The position numbers and the translations under genes are program-made. Positions 34,234-40,912 of a stretch of DNA of 40,912 nucleotides are shown here, piece by piece. Source of the DNA: Vulcanimicrobiota bacterium (GTDB taxonomy: Bacteria; Vulcanimicrobiota; Vulcanimicrobiia; Vulcanimicrobiales; Vulcanimicrobiaceae). Within the stretch, counting starts at the first letter, position 1; each line of letters opens with the position of its first letter. A model generated the notes under the pieces. It had not been told where the DNA came from. It made no database searches and worked only from the letters and a program-made list of their open reading frames with translations. The DNA is taken from positions 1 to 40,912 of the forward strand of contig PLTN01000182.1 of NCBI GenBank assembly GCA_003164495.1, read 5' to 3'.

Positions 34234-34800
34234 CTAGCTGCGCCGGCCCGGCGGCGGGGCGCCCGGATTTCCAACGAACGGGCCGCCGACATGCGGGAGC
34301 GGATTCGGAGGACGAACCACCGGATTCGTATGCGGAAACGGGCCTTGATGGAGATTGCCGCCGGTGCGAAAATTCAGACTGAACGCGGGACCGTAGCCGT
34401 AGATGTATCCGGGATACCACCAGCCGGGACCGTAGTACATCGCCGGTGGCGGCGGGCCGGCGAATCGGTACGGTGTATCGATTTCGTTGGCCGCGAAGAC
34501 GTCGCCGGCGTTGTAACCCAAAATTCGAACGCGCATCCCGACCTCGAGCGTGAGGCCGGTGGGGTTGATGATCGTCCCGCGGTGCAGTTGGACGCTATCG
34601 TTGTAGCCGCTGTCGTCGTGGATACGGATGTTAAACCGACCGTCGGTCGCCGTGATCCGGCCGTGAATGGTTTGCTCGGAGCTCGGTGCGTTGGCCGCTG
34701 CTGGTGCTGCGGAAGCCTGCGCCGAGCCTGGTTGAGGAGCAATCGTGACGAAGAGCGCGAGGGCGAGTAGGGCGCTCGCATGCCGGCTGAAGCGGTTCAT
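34234..34800 (-). CDS. Exported protein with beta-barrel-like domain and Pro/Gly-rich tail
   Basis: 188 residues. A Sec signal peptide (about 1-27, SALLALALFVTIAPQPGSAQ) is followed by an Ala-rich linker, a compact strand-rich domain (about 43-112, HGRITATDGRFNIRIHDDSG and GMRVRILGYNAGDVFAANEI) that looks like an OB fold of the 'DUF5666' or similar type, and a Tyr/Pro/Gly tail (YYGPGWWYPGYIYGYGPAFS). No catalytic residue is evident. The TAGGCT -10 ends 6 nt before ATG 34800, so leaderless. First gene of the exported protein-phosphatase-GH130-regulator operon. Confidence 0.8.
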   Translation of the reverse strand: MNRFSRHASALLALALFVTIAPQPGSAQASAAPAAANAPSSEQTIHGRITATDGRFNIRIHDDSGYNDSVQLHRGTIINPTGLTLEVGMRVRILGYNAGDVFAANEIDTPYRFAGPPPPAMYYGPGWWYPGYIYGYGPAFSLNFRTGGNLHQGPFPHTNPVVRPPNPLPHVGGPFVGNPGAPPPGRRS

Positions 34801-34806
34801 ACGGAG

Positions 34807-34839
34807 AGCCTAACGAACGGCGAAGAAGGCCCGATGAAG
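34807..34839 (-). promoter_or_regulatory. Tandem 11-bp repeat promoter (site R)
   Basis: On the minus strand: CTTCATCGGGC, CTTCTTCGCCG, 5 nt, then TAGGCT at 16 nt, ending 6 nt before ATG 34800. It drives the operon that contains the OmpR-type regulator, so if that protein is the activator the loop would be autoregulatory. Confidence 0.7.
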
Positions 34840-34856
34840 AAATCAGTGCGCGATCT

Positions 34857-35228
34857 TCAAGTGCCCGATAACGCCGACTTGACGACTTGAGTCACGATCG
34901 CCGTGTCGACGGGTTTCAGGAATACGCCCGTCACCCCATAATGGTGGAGATTGAATTCCGCCGACAACGCTTCGGTGCCGGTCGTCATGAGATAGAACAA
35001 GCTTTGCGGGTCGGCATCGCGGAGCCGTTCGATGACCGGCTCGCCTAGCTCGACGATCTCCATCTGGAGGTCGGCGATCGAAGCGTCCGGCCGCACGCGC
35101 CGAATCGTGCGTTCGCCCTCACGGCTATTGGCAGCTTCCCCAACCGAAAACCCTTCGGCTTCAAGCGCGCGCCGCAGGACCGCCCGCGCATGGGGATCGT
35201 GCGAGATCAAGAGAATCAGCTTGCGCAT
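34857..35228 (-). CDS. Single-domain response regulator (receiver only)
   Basis: 123 residues. A receiver fold: LILLISHDPHARAVLRRALE, phospho-acceptor D53 (ASIADLQMEIVE), and K105 (GVFLKPVDTA). The acidic pocket is reduced to a single Asp (D11, in SHD where DD is usual), and the phospho-acceptor strand is not the common 'PDlillDl'. No output domain. It may act in phosphotransfer or by binding a partner. It overlaps the maturation-protease gene by 13 bp and is the last gene of the hydrogenase operon, an unexpected place for a signalling protein. Confidence 0.85.
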   Translation of the reverse strand: MRKLILLISHDPHARAVLRRALEAEGFSVGEAANSREGERTIRRVRPDASIADLQMEIVELGEPVIERLRDADPQSLFYLMTTGTEALSAEFNLHHYGVTGVFLKPVDTAIVTQVVKSALSGT

Positions 35229-35749
35229 GCGTTCCGGCCACTCAGCACCCCGCGGATATACGCCAGCGCCGTTTTGAGATTCGCGCGCGCCGGATCGGTC
35301 AGCCCTTCATCGAAATCGAAGGCATAGCCGCGAATTCCGATCAAGCGAGCATCCGGGCTGCAACCGTAGAGGCGACGGCATAGACCGAGAATGAACTCGG
35401 GCCGCACGTCATGGCTTGCGAAGAACATCTGCTCCAGGCTCGCTTCGACCGGTTGCACCGAGAATGGTGCGACGGCCGTTCTCGAGGCGTCCACAAAAAT
35501 AACTGCGGCGCATTCCGACACATCGAGGGCGTCGTCGATCGCGAGCTGGTACTTGGCGCTCGTCCGAACTCCGGCCAGGCCGAGATCCGCGATCGCCTCG
35601 GCAGCTGTGCACCCCAGCCCGTCATCTTGGCGTCCGGGGTTGCCGTAGCCGAGAACGAGAACCGGCGCCTCAATCGCGAGTACGGCTTGCAAGAACGGCT
35701 CCGTTCGCGCGCTCCAGCGTGATGATGAGGGGCATGTCTCCAAGCGCAT
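35216..35749 (-). CDS. hoxW: NiFe-hydrogenase maturation endopeptidase (HoxW/HycI family)
   Basis: Nickel-dependent protease that trims the C-terminus of the large subunit. LVLGYGNPGRQDDGLGCTAA is the conserved N-terminal motif (Gly-Asn and Asp-Asp-Gly), followed by AAVIFVDASRTAVAP and FILGLCRRLYGCSPDARLIG. The ATG at 35749 gives 177 residues but overlaps hoxH by 80 bp. Homologues begin just before the VLGYGNP strand, so a TTG at 35692, preceded by GGAG, may be the real start (158 residues). Adjacent to its substrate gene, as is common. Confidence 0.9.
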   Translation of the reverse strand: MRLETCPSSSRWSARTEPFLQAVLAIEAPVLVLGYGNPGRQDDGLGCTAAEAIADLGLAGVRTSAKYQLAIDDALDVSECAAVIFVDASRTAVAPFSVQPVEASLEQMFFASHDVRPEFILGLCRRLYGCSPDARLIGIRGYAFDFDEGLTDPARANLKTALAYIRGVLSGRNACAS

Positions 35750-37109
35750 GGGTCGCGCACGAGAGACACGGATCGTAGGCTCGCACGGCGACCTCGATGT
35801 TGTTGAGCACCTCGTCCGTGATCTCGCGACCGGTCAGATAGTCGATGGCGACCTGCTGGATCGAGCGGTTGATCGCCTCGTTGTTGTTCGCGGTTGCGAC
35901 GACCAGCTTGGCGTCGATCACTTGATCGTTGTCGTCGATCTTGTAGCGGTGGAAGAGCGTTCCGCGCGGCGCTTCCAGCCAACCCGCGCCTTCCAGCCTG
36001 CGTTCACCGTAGGCCACGAGGTCCGTTCCCTGCAGATCGTCGTCGTAGAGCAACTCGCGCAGTTTCTCCGCCGCATGAACCATGCAAATGACGCGCGCCC
36101 AGTGCTGGTAGAGGGTCGAATGCACCGGCTTACCGGCGCCGGGTTGTTTGAATTCGCGCCGGGCGCGCTCGGCCAGCGGCGTATCGATGAAATCGCAGCA
36201 GTTGATCTGCGCGAGCGGACCGACCCGGTACCAGCCGTCCGCTTTGCCCAGCGAACGGATGTACGGAAACTTCATGTAGCTCCAGGAGCGCACTTCGTCT
36301 CCGATATAGTCGTCGTACTGTGCCGGCGTGACGCCGTCGAAGATCGTTGCCCCATTGCGATCGATGGCGCGTAACGTTCCGCCATAGAGGTCCATCGCGC
36401 CGTTTTCGGCGACGAGGCTGACGTAGTTGGATTCGAAGGTCCCGAACGCCGCCATCCGCGGCGCGTCTTGGTGGACGAGGCGCTTGCAGAGCTCGAGCGC
36501 ATCCAGACTCCAGGCAACGATCTGGTCGATGCTTCCGCGCAGCGCATCGCGATCCGCAATTGACAGGTTCGTGTTCACGCCGCCCGGGATCGCCAGGCTC
36601 GGGTGGATCTTCTTGCCGCCGACCGCCTTGATGACTTCCTGCCCGTACTTGCGGATGAAGATCGCCCATTTCGCGACCTCGGGATAGTTCTCGATCGTGC
36701 CGACGATGTTGCGTTGGCGGCTCGGTCCCTCGAATCCGAACAAGAGATCGGGCGTCGCCAGATGGAAGTAGTGCACGGCATTCGATTGCAAGAGCTGGCC
36801 GTAGTGCATGAGCCGGCGCACTTTTTCCGCCGTCGTCGGCAATTGGTCGACCCCGGCAATCAGGTCCATCGTCTTGGCGGAACATAAGTGGTGACTCACC
36901 GGGCAAATTCCGCACAGGCGCTGGACGATCATCGGAACTTCCCAATACGGCCGGCCCCGGATGAACCGTTCGAAGCCGCGGAATTCGACGACGTGAAAGC
37001 GTGCTTCGCCGATGCTGTCGTCGTCGTTGAGGACGATCGTCACCTTCCCGTGCCCCTCGATGCGCGTGATCGGGTCGATGACGATCCGGCGCGTGTCCGG
37101 ACTAGTCAT
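35670..37109 (-). CDS. hoxH: Bidirectional NiFe-hydrogenase large subunit HoxH
   Basis: 479 residues carrying the NiFe active site. L1 motif RLCGICPVSHHLC gives C66 and C69; L2 motif DPCLSCATH gives C448, C451 and H454. A 25-residue tail follows H454 (ALGDMPLIITLERANGAV...), which should be removed by the adjacent protease. It belongs to the group 3 (probably 3d) cytoplasmic enzymes that exchange electrons between H2 and NAD. Order F-U-Y-H matches known hox operons. It overlaps hoxY by 8 bp. No hypA-F maturation genes are within the window. Confidence 0.95.
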   Translation of the reverse strand: MTSPDTRRIVIDPITRIEGHGKVTIVLNDDDSIGEARFHVVEFRGFERFIRGRPYWEVPMIVQRLCGICPVSHHLCSAKTMDLIAGVDQLPTTAEKVRRLMHYGQLLQSNAVHYFHLATPDLLFGFEGPSRQRNIVGTIENYPEVAKWAIFIRKYGQEVIKAVGGKKIHPSLAIPGGVNTNLSIADRDALRGSIDQIVAWSLDALELCKRLVHQDAPRMAAFGTFESNYVSLVAENGAMDLYGGTLRAIDRNGATIFDGVTPAQYDDYIGDEVRSWSYMKFPYIRSLGKADGWYRVGPLAQINCCDFIDTPLAERARREFKQPGAGKPVHSTLYQHWARVICMVHAAEKLRELLYDDDLQGTDLVAYGERRLEGAGWLEAPRGTLFHRYKIDDNDQVIDAKLVVATANNNEAINRSIQQVAIDYLTGREITDEVLNNIEVAVRAYDPCLSCATHALGDMPLIITLERANGAVLASRTRD

Positions 37110-37641
37110 AGCGCAGCATCTGATAGGGAAAACTCGGTGCCCGGCCGGCGAGCAAATCCTTCAAACCGCTCCAAATGACATCGGCCGACGGCGGGCAACC
37201 GGGCAAGAAGTAGTCGATGTTCACGACTTCGTGCGCGGGGTAGACGCGATCTAGGAGGCGCGGCAGTACCGGATCGTCGGGAATGCGGTGATCGCCGTCG
37301 GGCGTAGGGCTGAGATAGGTCGCTTCGAGACACTCCCGCAGGCTGAGGGGATTGCGCATCGCGGGAACTCCGCCGTTGATTGCGCACGCCCCGACGGCGA
37401 TCAGAACGTGACAAGCTTCGCGAAAATCGTGCAACACGCGAACGTCGTGCTCGTTGGCGCAGCCGCCTTCGATGAAACCGATATCGACGACCGAGTCGAA
37501 CGTCTTCTTATCGTTCAGCGGCGAGCGGTCCAAATCGCACAGTTCTACCAGTTCGAGGATGCGCTCGTCGATGTCGAGCAGTGACATATGGCAGCCGAAG
37601 CAGCCGGCCAGGGAACACGTGGCGAGTTTCGGCTTAGCCAC
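37102..37641 (-). CDS. hoxY: NiFe-hydrogenase small subunit HoxY
   Basis: 179 residues from GTG 37641, which overlaps the hoxU stop. A longer open frame up to 38118 exists but its upstream part is a shadow of hoxU; homology begins at AKPKLATCSLAGCFGCHMSL. Cys ligands for the proximal [4Fe-4S] cluster are C14 and C17 (GCFGC), plus one in IAVGACAINGGVPAMRNPLS and one in YFLPGCPPSADVIW. C9 and the Cys of GGCANEHD are additional. It passes electrons from HoxH to the HoxFU diaphorase. Confidence 0.93.
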   Translation of the reverse strand: MAKPKLATCSLAGCFGCHMSLLDIDERILELVELCDLDRSPLNDKKTFDSVVDIGFIEGGCANEHDVRVLHDFREACHVLIAVGACAINGGVPAMRNPLSLRECLEATYLSPTPDGDHRIPDDPVLPRLLDRVYPAHEVVNIDYFLPGCPPSADVIWSGLKDLLAGRAPSFPYQMLRYD

Positions 37642-38344
37642 GCTTGCCCTCGATCTCCGAGCCGATCGGCTGCTCGTCGAAGCGACGTTTCCCATACGGC
37701 GTTTGGTAACCGGTGTGCTTGACGAGCAGGGCGCCCACGGGACAGACGGAGACCGCAAGGTCGCCGGGCTCGATGTCCGTGCCGCCGAGTCCCGAAGGAG
37801 CGTTGACGGCCACGCGCGTTTGAGCGCCGCGGTTCTCGAAGCCGAAAACGGATTTGCGATCGGCGAACCGTGAGGCGCGAACGCACAGTCCGCAGAGAAT
37901 GCAGGTATTACGGTCCAGGAAAACCTGCGGATGAGTGGCGTCGATCTCGCGCCGCGGCCACTGATAGGGCAGCTGCATCGCGTGCAGTCCAAGACGGTAG
38001 GCCATCGCCTGGAGGTCGCAATCCCCGCTCTTCTCGCAGGTCGGGCAGGTATGATTGCCTTCGACGAACAGCATTTCGATGATGGTTTGGCGCTCCGCGA
38101 GCAGTTCGGCGGTGTCATTTTGTACGACCATCGACGCCGCGACGGGCGTTACGCAGGCCGCCGCGTAGCGGTCGTTGACTTTGCACGTGCACAGCCGGCA
38201 CTCGCCGCCCGGCGGCAGGTCGGACCGATAGCACAGACGCGGAATGTAGATGCCGGCATCGTCACACGCTTGAATGATCGTCCGGCCGGCCTGCGCGACC
38301 ACCGGAACGCCGTCGACGGTAAAGCGAACGCCGTCCGTGCTCAT
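37634..38344 (-). CDS. hoxU: Hydrogenase diaphorase subunit HoxU
   Basis: 236 residues, related to the N-terminal part of NuoG. An N-terminal [2Fe-2S] site uses C38, C49, C52, C64 (RLCYRSDLPPGGECRLCTC, then AACVTP). NuoG-type HTCPTCEKSGDCDLQ supplies the His/Cys set for a [4Fe-4S] cluster, and NTCILCGLCVRA with SVCPVGAL supplies a further one. It connects the HoxF flavin module to the HoxYH hydrogenase module. The start overlaps the hoxF stop by 4 bp. Confidence 0.94.
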   Translation of the reverse strand: MSTDGVRFTVDGVPVVAQAGRTIIQACDDAGIYIPRLCYRSDLPPGGECRLCTCKVNDRYAAACVTPVAASMVVQNDTAELLAERQTIIEMLFVEGNHTCPTCEKSGDCDLQAMAYRLGLHAMQLPYQWPRREIDATHPQVFLDRNTCILCGLCVRASRFADRKSVFGFENRGAQTRVAVNAPSGLGGTDIEPGDLAVSVCPVGALLVKHTGYQTPYGKRRFDEQPIGSEIEGKRG

Positions 38345-40107
38345 GACGTTTCCTGCAGCGCGGCTTGCACGTCGATGCGAGGCTCGCCGGCGGCGATGAG
38401 TCTCGACTCGTAGAGGTGCGGAAAATTACGCAGCGTGCTGAGGATCGGATTGGGCGCTGTCTGGCCCAACCCGCAACGGCTCAACTTGCCGACCGAGCCG
38501 GCGAGTTTCTCCAGCGCAGCGAGATCGGCTTGGGTCGCGCGGCCGTTCAGCACGCGCTGAACGTTTTCTTTGAGGAGCACCGTCCCCACGCGGCACGGGA
38601 CGCACCAGCCGCACGATTCGTCGGCGAAAAACTCCGCGAACAGCAGCACGGCCTGGAGGATGTCGCGTTGCGGCCCGAAGACCATCGTCGAACCGCCGGT
38701 CGAGAGATCCTCATACGCAAGGCTTCGGCCGAAATCTTTCGGAGCGACGCATTGGCCGGCCGCCCCCGAAACCTGCACGGCTTCGGCATCGGCGGCGCCG
38801 GCGAGATCGAGCAGCTCGTTGAGCGTGGTGCCGAACGGAACCTCGTAAATCCCCGGCGTGGCGCAGTCGCCCGAGACGCACATCAGTTTCGTTCCCTTCG
38901 ATTCCGCCGTGCCGTATTGAGAGAACCAGTCGGCTCCATTTTCGAGAATGCGCGCCGCGCACGCCAGGGTTTCGACGTTGTTCACCGCGGTCGGTTGTCC
39001 GAGATAGCCGTAGTCGGCCGGATATGGAGGCCGGTCGCGCGGCGCACCGCGTTTTCCTTCGAGCGACTCGATCAACGCCGATTCCTCACCGCAGACGTAC
39101 GCGCCGGCGCCGAGCTGAATGCGGATATCGAAATCGAACCCTTCGCACCCGCCGGCCCGCTGTCCGAGCAATCCGAGCCGGCGGCGTTCGGCCAGCACGC
39201 GTTCGAGATCGCTGAACAGGTACGCGTACTCTGCACGCAGGTACACGATTCCGGTTTTTGCGGCGAGCGCGTAGCCGGCGATCGTCATGCCTTCAAACAC
39301 GAGGTCGGGGCTGTCGCTGAGTAAGACGCGATCTTTGAACGTGCCCGGCTCACCTTCGTCGGCATTGCAGATGATGTAGTGCGCAGCACCTTGAGCCCGC
39401 CGGGTCGTGCGCCACTTGAGACCGGTCGGAAATCCGGCACCGCCTCGGCCGCGCAACCCGGAACGCGCGATTTCATCGACGACTTCGTCGGGCGTCATGC
39501 CCAGCGCGCGGCGTAATCCCGCTCCGGTCTGGCTAGAGGTGAAGAAGACCGGACCCCGCCGCACGATCTGCGACACGCAGCCCGCTTTGGGCGAGGTATA
39601 GGCGGTCGCCCCCGCGCTGCCCGGGAACATCGGTAGCGCGCCGGCAGCTCGCAGCGACCGGATCTCGCGTACGATCGGCGCCGCGTCCGCGGGGACGAGG
39701 TCGGTGAACACCATTCCGTCGATCAGGCAGGCGGGCTCGTGATCGGCCATGCCGATGTCGCTCGTCCAGCTTAGGGCGATGTCGTTGTGCTCGCCGCTCG
39801 GCACAGCAATCGCCCGCTCGAATGCCTGCATTACTTCCGCCGCGCCCTTCATCAGAGAGATTGGTGTGCGCGAGAAACGAATTCGGCATGCGGTCTGCGG
39901 ATCGCGGGAGAAAAACGCATAAAAGCTCGCGCTGTCGAGGACTTCGACATACGGCATCGCCAGACTCGAGGCGACGGCGAGCAAGGTCTCGGTGCTGAGG
40001 TGCCCGAGCCGAGCGTGTACGGCGGCGAGAATATCCAAGAGCCGCGTCTTGTCGTGAACGGCGGTCGCCATGGCGTCACGGACGGCATCAGCAGGATCGT
40101 TACTCAC
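38341..40107 (-). CDS. hoxF: Hydrogenase diaphorase subunit HoxF (NuoE-like domain fused)
   Basis: 588 residues. The N-terminal ~150 residues follow the NuoE/HoxE pattern (DKTRLLDILAAVHARLGHLS; EVLDSASFYAFFSR) but lack the four-cysteine [2Fe-2S] set, as is known for HoxF of Cupriavidus. NADH/FMN site: RSGLRGRGGAGFPTGLKW and the NADEGEPGTFKDR and YVCGEESALIESLEG stretches. A C-terminal [4Fe-4S] site: SCGWCVPCRVGT with SRCGLGQ. It oxidises or reduces NAD(H). No separate hoxE is seen. The start overlaps the BON gene stop by 8 bp, tying the two together. Confidence 0.95.
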   Translation of the reverse strand: MSNDPADAVRDAMATAVHDKTRLLDILAAVHARLGHLSTETLLAVASSLAMPYVEVLDSASFYAFFSRDPQTACRIRFSRTPISLMKGAAEVMQAFERAIAVPSGEHNDIALSWTSDIGMADHEPACLIDGMVFTDLVPADAAPIVREIRSLRAAGALPMFPGSAGATAYTSPKAGCVSQIVRRGPVFFTSSQTGAGLRRALGMTPDEVVDEIARSGLRGRGGAGFPTGLKWRTTRRAQGAAHYIICNADEGEPGTFKDRVLLSDSPDLVFEGMTIAGYALAAKTGIVYLRAEYAYLFSDLERVLAERRRLGLLGQRAGGCEGFDFDIRIQLGAGAYVCGEESALIESLEGKRGAPRDRPPYPADYGYLGQPTAVNNVETLACAARILENGADWFSQYGTAESKGTKLMCVSGDCATPGIYEVPFGTTLNELLDLAGAADAEAVQVSGAAGQCVAPKDFGRSLAYEDLSTGGSTMVFGPQRDILQAVLLFAEFFADESCGWCVPCRVGTVLLKENVQRVLNGRATQADLAALEKLAGSVGKLSRCGLGQTAPNPILSTLRNFPHLYESRLIAAGEPRIDVQAALQETS

Positions 40108-40321
40108 GCACGATCTTCAATTTGTCGTGGAATCCGCGTACGCCCGCGATACGCTTCACAGCGCGCTCGGCGGTATGCTTGTCGGCCACGTTGTGAACGT
40201 GCCCCAGCAGTTCGACGACGCCGTCCTTGACGGTAACTCCGATCGTTGAAGTGTCGAGATCGCTCTCGGTGCCCAATTCATCGATCACGTCCTGCTGTAA
40301 GCGGCTGTCGGCCTTTTCCAT
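40100..40321 (-). CDS. Single BON-domain protein heading the hox operon
   Basis: 73 residues. SRLQQDVIDELGTESDLDTS followed by VTVKDGVVELLGHVHNVADK is one complete BON domain, closest in style to the first domain of the 30920 protein. No signal peptide, so cytoplasmic. A GGGAGGTGA ribosome-binding site precedes ATG 40321. It overlaps hoxF by 8 bp and therefore is coupled to the hydrogenase. A BON protein at the head of a hox operon is not a standard arrangement. Confidence 0.88.
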   Translation of the reverse strand: MEKADSRLQQDVIDELGTESDLDTSTIGVTVKDGVVELLGHVHNVADKHTAERAVKRIAGVRGFHDKLKIVRE

Positions 40322-40345
40322 TTCGTTTCACCTCCCTTCAGCGAC

Positions 40346-40378
40346 AGACTACCGGCGCAATATGAAGGGTCCATGAAG
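40346..40378 (-). promoter_or_regulatory. Tandem 11-bp repeat promoter (site S) for the BON-hox operon
   Basis: On the minus strand: CTTCATGGACC, CTTCATATTGC, 5 nt, then TAGTCT at 16 nt, followed by a short leader with GGGAGGTGA. Five bp separate it from the divergent site T. Confidence 0.72.
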
Positions 40379-40383
40379 CGCCC

Positions 40384-40416
40384 CTTCACGAGGTCCCGGC
40401 ATTTGCTCGATAAGAT
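40384..40416 (+). promoter_or_regulatory. Repeat promoter (site T) for the PEP-synthase gene
   Basis: A strong unit CTTCACGAGGT, a second 11-nt stretch without the core (CCCGGCATTTG), 5 nt, then TAAGAT. The -10 sits where two units would put it, so the phase is kept although one unit has decayed. AGGAGG precedes ATG 40440. Confidence 0.55.
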
Positions 40417-40439
40417 CGGATCGACCAAGGAGGCCCCTA

Positions 40440-40912
40440 ATGATAACAGGTTTTCCGCCTATTCCGCGACCGGCTGAAGCGGAAACGCATGCCGGAACGT
40501 TCGTACGGCCCTTTAGCTCGATCTCCAACACCGACGTTCCCGAGGTCGGCGGCAAGAATGCCTCGCTCGGGGAGATGTATTGTGCGCTCCAGAGCGCCGG
40601 CGTTCCGATTCCGAACGGATTTGCGGTAACGGCCGCCGCCTACCGGTATGTCCTGGATGAGGGGCACGCCTGGGCCGCGCTGCGCGAGACGGTGGGGGGA
40701 ATCGATCCGAGCGATCTGGATGACCTCGCCGAACGAGCCGCGCGTGCGCGGGAGATCATTCTTGCATGCCCGCTGCCCCCGGCGCTCGCTGCGGAGATTC
40801 TGACCGCATACCACGCTCTGCTCGTGGAATACGGACCCGATACCGCGGTTGTCGTGCGCAGTTCCGCGACCGCCGAGGATTTGCCGAACGCGAGCTTCGC
40901 CGGACAACACGA
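40440..40912 (+). CDS. ppsA: Phosphoenolpyruvate synthase N-terminus (cut by window end)
   Basis: The first 157 codons are visible. VPEVGGKNASLGEMYCALQS is the standard start of the PEP-utilising ATP-binding domain, then GVPIPNGFAVTAAAYRYVLD, and AVVVRSSATAEDLPNASFAG, which includes the ATP-binding 'VRSSA..EDl..aSFAG.q' loop. It would convert pyruvate and ATP to PEP, AMP and phosphate. The approximately 650 C-terminal residues with the phospho-His and PEP-binding domains lie beyond the right edge, so pyruvate phosphate dikinase or another dikinase of the family is not fully excluded. A 28-residue extension precedes the usual start. Confidence 0.9.
   Translation, partial: MITGFPPIPRPAEAETHAGTFVRPFSSISNTDVPEVGGKNASLGEMYCALQSAGVPIPNGFAVTAAAYRYVLDEGHAWAALRETVGGIDPSDLDDLAERAARAREIILACPLPPALAAEILTAYHALLVEYGPDTAVVVRSSATAEDLPNASFAGQH

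Noticed and set aside
37642-38118. A longer reading frame for hoxY.
   Set aside because: The upstream part is the out-of-frame shadow of hoxU. Homology starts at GTG 37641.

Overview
The window is GC-rich, almost gap-free bacterial DNA with very short intergenic spaces, many ATGA/GTGA start-stop overlaps, and genes on both strands. No rRNA, tRNA, CRISPR array, insertion sequence or phage gene was found. Taxonomy cannot be fixed from the sequence. A V/A-type ATPase, a group 3d-like NiFe hydrogenase, a PaoABC-like molybdenum hydroxylase and mixed leaderless/Shine-Dalgarno starts would fit a deep-branching environmental bacterium. Candidatus Eremiobacterota (WPS-2) or a neighbour is a guess.

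Layout: (1) 1-3171, minus strand: a MacA/MacB-type efflux operon whose permease runs off the left edge. (2) 3266-6944: a stand-alone ATP-grasp protein, a nitroreductase-like protein, a SpoIIE-type phosphatase, an unknown membrane protein and a VIT1/CCC1-type carrier. (3) 7026-12459: a small helical protein, an MgtC/DUF4010-type membrane protein, an FMN-binding protein, a membrane protein of a local paralogous pair, FtsH with a 49-residue protein before it, and an unknown protein. (4) 12582-20249: a nine-gene V-type ATPase operon (H-C-I-K-F-E-A-B-D) ending in a translationally coupled universal stress protein. (5) 20376-26329: a hybrid histidine kinase, the second paralogous membrane protein, a mono-haem cytochrome c, an unknown protein, and a phosphoribosyltransferase/erythromycin-esterase pair. 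(6) 26337-30174, minus: a three-subunit molybdenum hydroxylase. (7) 30259-34800: an exported protein, a triple-BON protein, and a minus-strand operon of exported protein, phosphatase, GH130 phosphorylase and OmpR-type regulator. (8) 34857-40321, minus: a BON protein, hoxF-U-Y-H, a maturation protease and a receiver protein. (9) 40440-end: the start of a PEP synthase.

The main discovery is a promoter architecture repeated about twenty times, in front of nearly every transcription unit and on both strands. Two tandem 11-bp units, each starting CTTCAC or a close variant, stand where a -35 box would be. A TANNNT -10 box begins 16 nt after the start of the second unit. Four divergent promoter pairs place these blocks 4-6 bp apart and two place them 16-17 bp apart, that is, one 11-bp unit further. 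In about ten cases the -10 box ends 6-7 nt before the start codon, which predicts leaderless mRNA. Eleven-bp direct repeats of this kind are typical of OmpR/PhoB-family response regulators. The gene content (universal stress protein, nitroreductase, phosphoribosyltransferase/erythromycin esterase, BON proteins, an Hsp20-like remnant, hydrogenase, PEP synthase, ATP-grasp protein) resembles the DosR dormancy/hypoxia regulon of mycobacteria and similar anaerobic-stress islands. I therefore read the window as a large, co-regulated low-oxygen or energy-stress island controlled by an undescribed regulator. The OmpR-type protein at 31616-32329 is the only DNA-binding response regulator seen here and so is the first candidate, though the link is inference.
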